This document shows positions 9,344-13,835 of a stretch of 13,835 bases of DNA, in pieces. The number at the start of each line of letters is the position of its first letter. The first letter of the stretch is position 1. The translations under genes were made by a program, and so were the position numbers. The notes beneath the pieces are model-generated. The model had not been told where the DNA came from. It saw only the letters and a list, made by a program, of their open reading frames with translations, and searched no databases. Source of the DNA: Pisolithus tinctorius (lineage: Eukaryota; Basidiomycota; Agaricomycetes; Boletales; Pisolithaceae); assembly GCA_024663395.1 (NCBI GenBank), contig JANFAH010000219.1:1-13835 (forward strand), in the 5' to 3' direction.

Positions 9344-9470
9344 GTCGTTTGTAGTGAGGTGGAAAACGCGGAGCCTTGCCTTGCTGCAGAGCTTTATAAG
9401 GAACGAAAGCGCGCCCCCCTTTTTCCATTTCAGGAGTCTGTGACAGCGTGGTCCCCGCTTGACACCAGCC
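9344..9470. promoter_or_regulatory. Short divergent promoter, SKP1 / bL27m
   Basis: Only 127 bp separate the two divergent start codons, so both promoters must overlap here or extend into coding sequence. A weak TATA-like TTTATAAGG is at 9393-9401 on the + strand, and a pyrimidine run (CCCCCCTTTTTCC) lies near 9414-9426. No factor site can be named with confidence. Confidence 0.5.
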
Positions 9471-10060
9471 ATGTTTCTTCCGCTCGTCCTGCAGGTCAAC
9501 AGGAGTCCATTCTCTCTTCTTGGTCCGTACAATTGTTCGAGCGACGCTGTCGTCTGACTCGTATAACTACAGGGTCTGTTCGGACCGCCACAAAGCGTGC
9601 TGGAGGCACCGTACGCAACCATGGAGGTTCACCGGGAAAACGCCTGGGCTTGAAGAAGTTCTCAGGTAATAATGCCTGGCTGGTGTACATCTCCTCACCC
9701 CACTCAGGTGTTACTTGCAGACCAACATGTCATACCTGGCAACATAATCGTGCGACAAAGAGGCACACAGTTTCATCCTGGTCAAAACGTAGGCACCCTG
9801 ATATAATGCCGGACAACTCGTTTCTCAGATCACTATAGGTGAAGATGGGACGTGACCACACTATTTATGCCACTGCACCGGGCTTTGTCCGCTTCTACAA
9901 GGAAAAATGGATGAGCAGTGATCGCAAATTCGTCGGTGTCGTCCTCGATCGAGGCGAGAAGCTACCAAGAAACGAAGCCGTATTAGGCCGCAGCCGATAC
10001 TGTGGACTGGTCAATCTTGGACCAGCAAAAAATGGTCAATCATCGCCAGCTCACTTGTGA
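9471..10060 (+). CDS. MRP7: Mitochondrial large-subunit ribosomal protein bL27m
   Basis: This is the mitochondrial homologue of bacterial L27, located near the peptidyl-transferase centre of the 54S subunit. Exons are 9471-9522, 9573-9665, 9721-9788 and 9839-10060, giving 144 residues, with introns of 50, 55 and 50 nt. The core is [20 protein letters not shown], then [20 protein letters not shown] and [20 protein letters not shown], all classic L27 sequence, followed by [15 protein letters not shown] fungal C-terminal extension of about 50 residues ends [13 protein letters not shown]. The N-terminus ([18 protein letters not shown]) is short, hydrophobic and low in acid, compatible with a mitochondrial presequence. 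The first donor (GTCCGT) is weak but is the one in the right phase. An alternative first exon cannot be excluded; everything from TATKRAGG onward is secure. The second intron uses the later of two nearby AGs (9719-9720). Confidence 0.93.
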
Positions 10061-10379
10061 CCGAAGTAACCGTAGACTCATGCTGGTATTTGTTTGAGAA
10101 CTGCGCTCGTTTTTTACCTCCTGAAGTCTGTAGAGCTTACTACAAGACTAGCTGCTCTCGACACACCTACATATAACTTGGCTAGTGCTCCCAAACTAAT
10201 ACACACCGCATACTCGATGCATTCATGTATACCGCAGATCTTCTTTTCAGAGAAGCGGTGAATCCACTATCTACTGCTGAAAACCCATCCTGAACGGATG
10301 CCGGGTGCACACATGCCAAATGCTGCCTTTCTAAACTCGTGCGGGCGGTCAATCTTACTCTACACACGAATGGTCGCTT
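10061..10379. other. Convergent intergenic region, bL27m / FMP25-like
   Basis: These 319 bp separate two stop codons facing each other and should contain both 3' untranslated regions and overlapping termination signals. No gene, RNA or notable repeat is visible apart from a weak CATCC...GGATG inverted pair near 10287-10301. Confidence 0.5.
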
Positions 10380-12518
10380 TCACGACCTGATGATCCTCCA
10401 ATAGACGAAGCTGTTGCCGTAGCCAGCAATGGCACACTGCTCTACCCCAACTTTCTTCCGCCAGACGTTCCCAGCCATGTCCTTCACAGCAGTTGTTTTC
10501 CTTGCCAAGAGGAAGCGACCACCTTCGGGCCTGTTGAGGACAGCCGGAGCAGGAAGGCTCTTTCGTTTTCCAGTGCCGAGTTGAAAATCGTAGTTGAGGC
10601 CCCAGACTAGAAGATCACGCCCTGTAAACCCTGGGCCTGCGCGGGAAAGTGTATCCAACGTCAACAGAGCATGCCCTGTGGGTGAGACGGAGATAGCTTC
10701 AGGCACGATTGGCGCAAGGCCTTGAGTCTTCTCATCATCTAGGAAAGAACGTCAACACATCGATGGCAAGTTAGCCTTGACTCACATTCAAGTAAACCGC
10801 TGACATTTTTTACACGAACGGGATTGGCTTGACTGGTCGTATACAAATTGGCACCGAGGCCTCCCCATTGACCGTTTCCACACGAGAGCACGTCTATGTA
10901 GTACGATGGATCTGAGCCAGTCCTTTCCGCCACGAAGAAGGTCAGATCACCGCCTAGGTTCCTTGATTTAACCTTCAAGGGAGAATTCTTTGACTAAAAA
11001 CAAACCTGCCGAGATTCCTAAGCACTTGCTCTTGACATCCAAGGCTAGGTTCCGGGTCAATATGACCTCCGTAGGAATGGTCACAGCATCGAGTGTGATA
11101 CCATTCCCTAGGCCCAACTGTCTGTACGTTTTTGAGTGTGAACACGAATGGTCTACAAAGCAGAAGAGCATTACCCAAACTCATTTGCACCCCAACCCAG
11201 GACCCTGCCCGCGTCCGTGTTCACGTAGCTACTCCGGCTACCAGCTGCAATTTGCGATACCTTTATACCTTTGAGGGCAGGTATTTCAAACAAGGAGTCG
11301 CAAAACCTGATAGTCTTGTCATCTATAGTGTCTAAGTTTTCTGCTGGACCATTATATACGCGAGCGCGAGAATACCGTGACGCTTTCGCATAGGGGTCGG
11401 TGACCGCTACGGGGTTGAGCTCGACAGCCACGCGTCCCGAAGAAGCGTCACCTGGAGAACTAGACGCTACAGGAAGATCGACGTTACGAAGTCCAAGTTG
11501 CCCGTGAGAATTTGCATTCTTATTCACGGGATGGGAGAATACACGCCCCACAGATGTTAAGGCTAGGACGTGATCGCGTCCTGCCGTAATGTTTGTGAAG
11601 CTGGTGGTGGGGGTGAGAACAATGTGTTTTAACGATGTAGATGGATATCACCGACTGTTCTCTCCATCCCAGCTTCTCACGCGGGAAAAGCTCCACCGAG
11701 TCAATATTTGGGCGACCTCGCCACAACCAGTCGAAACCCCACCACAAGGGCCCAGGATGCTGCGAAGAAACCTTGAGTTTCTGCTGCTCCTCATTCGCAG
11801 CCAGAACGTATATCTTTCCCGACGCTGAGAGGGCATACACTCGGGACTCTGTCACTTGTATCTTCACAATGTCCTGTTCAAGAATAAGAATGGAGAAAAA
11901 AAGATGCAAGTCCTCATGACAAGAATTACCTTGCCTAGTAGAGTGGGCTTTGGTCTCCTTGCTTCCAGTTTTGAGGTAGAAACTGACGGAAAAAAACCAT
12001 CACCCCACTGGTAGACATCGCCCCGGGCGTCGACGCATGCAGCATGTCGTTCGTGGAGCGCCAAGTCGCGAAGTGCTACGTTCTCCAGCCAGTTTACGTT
12101 GGTTGGGTACTGCACGACATCAACCTTGGGTTCTGTTGGATTGATTATGTGCGACCTGTTTGAGGTTTAAGGTTTCAAGCATACAGATGTGACAGTGCAA
12201 TCACTTGTTGGAGCCCCAGGCTACCCCTTGGAGAGATCCATTCTCGTCGACACCAGTGCTATTGATATTTGAATCAAGGACTTCTGTCTCTCCCGGGCCT
12301 AACTGTGGAGAGGAGGAGGGTATTGCCACAACATCATTGTGTATGACATTGTTCGAGACGCACCACACCAGGATGGCAGTAGCAGACGCGGTGGCGGATG
12401 CAAAAACTGCAGAACGTGCCCAGTCCGTACGGACTTGGTGGATAGCATGTCGTGTGTGAAGAGCCCGCAGGCAAGGTTTATTAGGCCTGAAGTATCTGGA
12501 AGCCGCAGTCTTCAACAT
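10380..12518 (-). CDS. FMP25: FMP25-like mitochondrial RCC1-repeat protein
   Basis: The closest family I can name is yeast FMP25, an RCC1-type beta-propeller protein of the mitochondrial inner membrane linked to respiratory complex III assembly. Seven exons (minus): 12518-12205, 12155-11930, 11873-11656, 11600-11175, 11121-11006, 10953-10786 and 10738-10380, giving 608 residues. Six introns of 47-56 nt are all GT-AG and in frame. The first 35 residues are rich in Arg and His with few acids, like a mitochondrial presequence; a likely membrane span follows (AVFASATASATAILVWCV). RCC1-like blades include GVAWGSNK, DVYQWGDG, TAGRDHVLALTSVGRVFSHP, AAGSRSSYVN...GWGANEFGQLGLGNG, SAGGDLTFFVAE, VLSCGNGQWGGLGAN and LLVWGLNYDFQLGTGKR. 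It ends CAIAGYGNSFVYWRIIRS. The function is inferred from family resemblance only; no chromatin role is implied. Confidence 0.88.
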
Positions 12519-12730
12519 CGCGCTAGTAGGCAGAGCTCGTCGTGTCCGTATGACGCACGGCAGAATTTGGTGTCGGCGCCACCCCCCTTGAAGGGGCTAA
12601 CCAGCTGATTACAGCAGTTGTAAATATTGTTTGTGAGCGCGTCATGGGCTCCGCCAAATAAGGAAATGTACCAAGCTGGCATGAAAACACTATAGTACTA
12701 GTGACTAGTGAGACTGACTACCGTGTCACT

Positions 12731-12780
12731 TCAATAACCACAAATTCTGACCCATCTGGGTCAGAATTTGTGGTTGTTGA
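12731..12780. repeat. 50-bp near-perfect palindrome
   Basis: Two 24-nt arms (12731-12754 and 12757-12780) are reverse complements with a single mismatch and a 2-nt TC centre; the inner 19 nt of each arm match perfectly. The core reads CCACAAATTCTGACCCA on the left. It lies 213 bp upstream of the FMP25-like start. It could be the core of a foldback element or MITE remnant, a hairpin, or a dyad for a dimeric regulator. Confidence 0.92.
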
Positions 12781-12922
12781 TGAAACGAGCAAGAACGAGC
12801 GCACGATTGCCCAGCACTATGGAAAAGCAGCTTGCAGCCACCGTGCACAGCTAAAGAATGTGTTTGTTCGAGATGATACATACAAACATACTATGTGCTG
12901 CAATGACAGTGGATGGGTACAT

Positions 12923-12941
12923 TGCAGTGCATTTCACTGCA
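12923..12941. repeat. Small inverted repeat TGCAGTG / CACTGCA
   Basis: Two perfect 7-nt arms (12923-12929 and 12935-12941) flank a 5-nt centre (CATTT). It lies 143 bp right of the large palindrome in the same intergenic region. Confidence 0.6.
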
Positions 12942-13109
12942 GAAGAAGTGGTATGTGTTTGCTGTGCCATCCTGTGAGTACATGATGTGGTTTGGCCATC
13001 GCTGGTCTAGTACGTCGACAAACGAGTTTCGGCGACGAAGGCACGCATTCCTATATTTCCATATCGGGCAGAGCTCACGAGGCGCTCACAAATATTCTGC
13101 TACTGACAT

Positions 13110-13117
13110 TATATAAA
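13110..13117 (+). promoter_or_regulatory. Putative TATA box of the Tim17-like gene
   Basis: TATATAAA lies 52 bp upstream of the ATG at 13169, a plausible distance for a fungal core promoter with a very short leader. Assigned by sequence and position only. Confidence 0.5.
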
Positions 13118-13168
13118 CCGCCAGACTGCTGTAGTAACTGAGGAGCACTATAGTAACCATAGCTTGGA

Positions 13169-13835
13169 ATGGATCCTTCAGCACCCCAGACGGTAGGAAA
13201 AGGCGTCGCCGCAACATGCGAGTTCGTCTATTGTAACCCCCATGACCTGTGAAAGCTGACCTGGCCTTGATTTTTCAGCTACCGTCTGCGGTGTAACCGC
13301 TGCCCTATACGGCGTACTCGGAGGGCACCCTCCAGCGAGGCTGGCCCTGTTCTCAGCTGTAAACGGTGGTCTGGCCGCTGCCACTTTCTTCAGTATGTGC
13401 GGTATTAACTCTGCCATTTGTACTTTGGAGAATTGACAGCCCACAAGGCATACGGGAGTACATTGTTGGCCCTGTGCTAACGCTAACACATGTCGGAAAC
13501 CACCACACTCGCAGAAAGGAGTCAGAGAGTGCTGTTGACGGCTTTACTGGAACAGAACCGGCATTGTCCTGGAGTCATATCCGCACATCTCGCCTGTTGG
13601 ACTCTGCGATCAGTGGTGGGATCGCAGGAGGGGTCCTCAACGCATGGAAACGTAGGAGCATTTGTTGGGAATTCTCACGACCTCACTGAAGTTATTGGTA
13701 GGTGGTAAAGTTGGGTTGGTGCCGGGTCTTGGGACTGGTGCACTACTTTGCACGCTATTGCAATGGGGCGTGAACGAACTCCATATCTTTCGTATACGCC
13801 ATGTTTACCGCACCATAACGACGTCGCTGCCCGTG
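13169..13835 (+). CDS. Small membrane protein, Tim17/Tim22-like, 3' end missing
   Basis: Exons 13169-13232, 13279-13392, 13448-13651 and 13702->13835 are joined by GT-AG introns of 46, 55 and 50 nt. The first 172 residues are present, with no stop before the window edge. Seen directly are several glycine- and alanine-rich hydrophobic segments: CGVTAALYGVLGG, FSAVNGGLAAATFFSIREYI (formed by splicing), DSAISGGIAGGVLNAWKRGG and GLVPGLGTGALLCTLLQWGV. GxxxG-like helix packing and small-residue pairs before a basic loop recall the Tim17/Tim22/Tim23 superfamily and complex I subunit B14.7. That assignment is an inference, not a clear match. A hydrophilic loop (HHTRRKESESAVDGFTGTEP) separates the second and third segments. 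The second intron uses a CACAAG acceptor, not the CAG seven bases earlier, to keep frame. No classical cleavable presequence is visible, which suits this superfamily. Orientation is divergent from the FMP25-like gene. Confidence 0.75.

Larger units (their letters stand above)
12519..13168. promoter_or_regulatory. Divergent intergenic region with inverted repeats
   Basis: These 650 bp separate the FMP25-like gene (-) from the Tim17-like gene (+) and should hold both promoters. Within it are the 50-bp palindrome at 12731-12780, two weaker inverted repeats at 12861-12888 and 12923-12941, two ACTAGT sites at 12697-12709, and a TATA-like element at 13110-13117. The + frame 12701-12985 is open but matches nothing and contains the palindrome, so I do not call it a gene. 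Confidence 0.5.

Noticed and set aside
12701..12985. Open frame of 94 codons spanning the palindrome.
   Set aside because: It begins without an ATG-supported context, has no recognisable motif and includes the inverted repeat; better explained as non-coding.
13193..13278. GTAGGA at 13193 as the first donor of the Tim17-like gene.
   Set aside because: It gives the wrong phase and a stop after the next exon starts; the donor GTAACC at 13233 keeps frame.
1..13835. A biosynthetic, defence or mobile-element gene cluster.
   Set aside because: The recognised genes are unrelated housekeeping functions on both strands; no transposase, synthase, transporter set or other cluster signature was seen.
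1..13835. tRNA, rRNA or CRISPR features.
   Set aside because: No cloverleaf-like or B-box pattern, rRNA sequence or spaced direct repeats were found by eye; a tRNAscan or Rfam run would settle it.

Overview
This window looks like nuclear DNA from a filamentous fungus, most likely a basidiomycete of the Agaricomycetes type. The evidence is nine protein genes cut by about 39 small introns, nearly all 46-61 nt, with the longest 74 nt. There are also very short exons, tight spacing between genes, and protein sequences that resemble the basidiomycete versions of known eukaryotic families. There are no operons, ribosome binding sites, CRISPR arrays, insertion sequences or prophage genes. All exon models below were derived by hand from reading frame, splice sites and family similarity; no alignment was run.

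Layout from left to right: (1) 3' part of a pantetheine-phosphate adenylyltransferase of CoA synthesis (<1-923, +). (2) ATG15-type vacuolar lipase for autophagic-body breakdown (1079-2557, +). (3) Guanine deaminase, convergent with ATG15 (2728-4533, -). (4) An unrecognised 222-residue Ser/Arg-rich protein, divergent from the deaminase (5044-5767, +). (5) A 787-bp stretch without a supportable gene. (6) Nuclear mRNA capping guanylyltransferase with ten exons (6555-8314, -). (7) SKP1, the SCF ubiquitin ligase adaptor (8546-9343, -). (8) Mitochondrial ribosomal protein bL27m, sharing a 127-bp divergent promoter with SKP1 (9471-10060, +). (9) An FMP25-like mitochondrial RCC1-repeat protein (10380-12518, -). 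(10) A 650-bp intergenic stretch with a 50-bp near-perfect palindrome. (11) A small glycine-rich membrane protein resembling the Tim17/Tim22 superfamily, cut off by the right edge (13169->13835, +).

These are mostly housekeeping genes with no evident shared pathway; three of the last four (bL27m, FMP25-like, Tim17-like) are probably mitochondrial, but that may be chance. I see no new multi-gene system. The most notable points are at the level of gene structure. One is a GC-AG intron of 57 nt, stop-free and divisible by three, hidden inside the guanine deaminase reading frame just before its metal-binding Asp. Another is a second apparent GC-AG intron in the capping enzyme. Others are exons of 20-29 nt, the palindrome, and the unrecognised protein.
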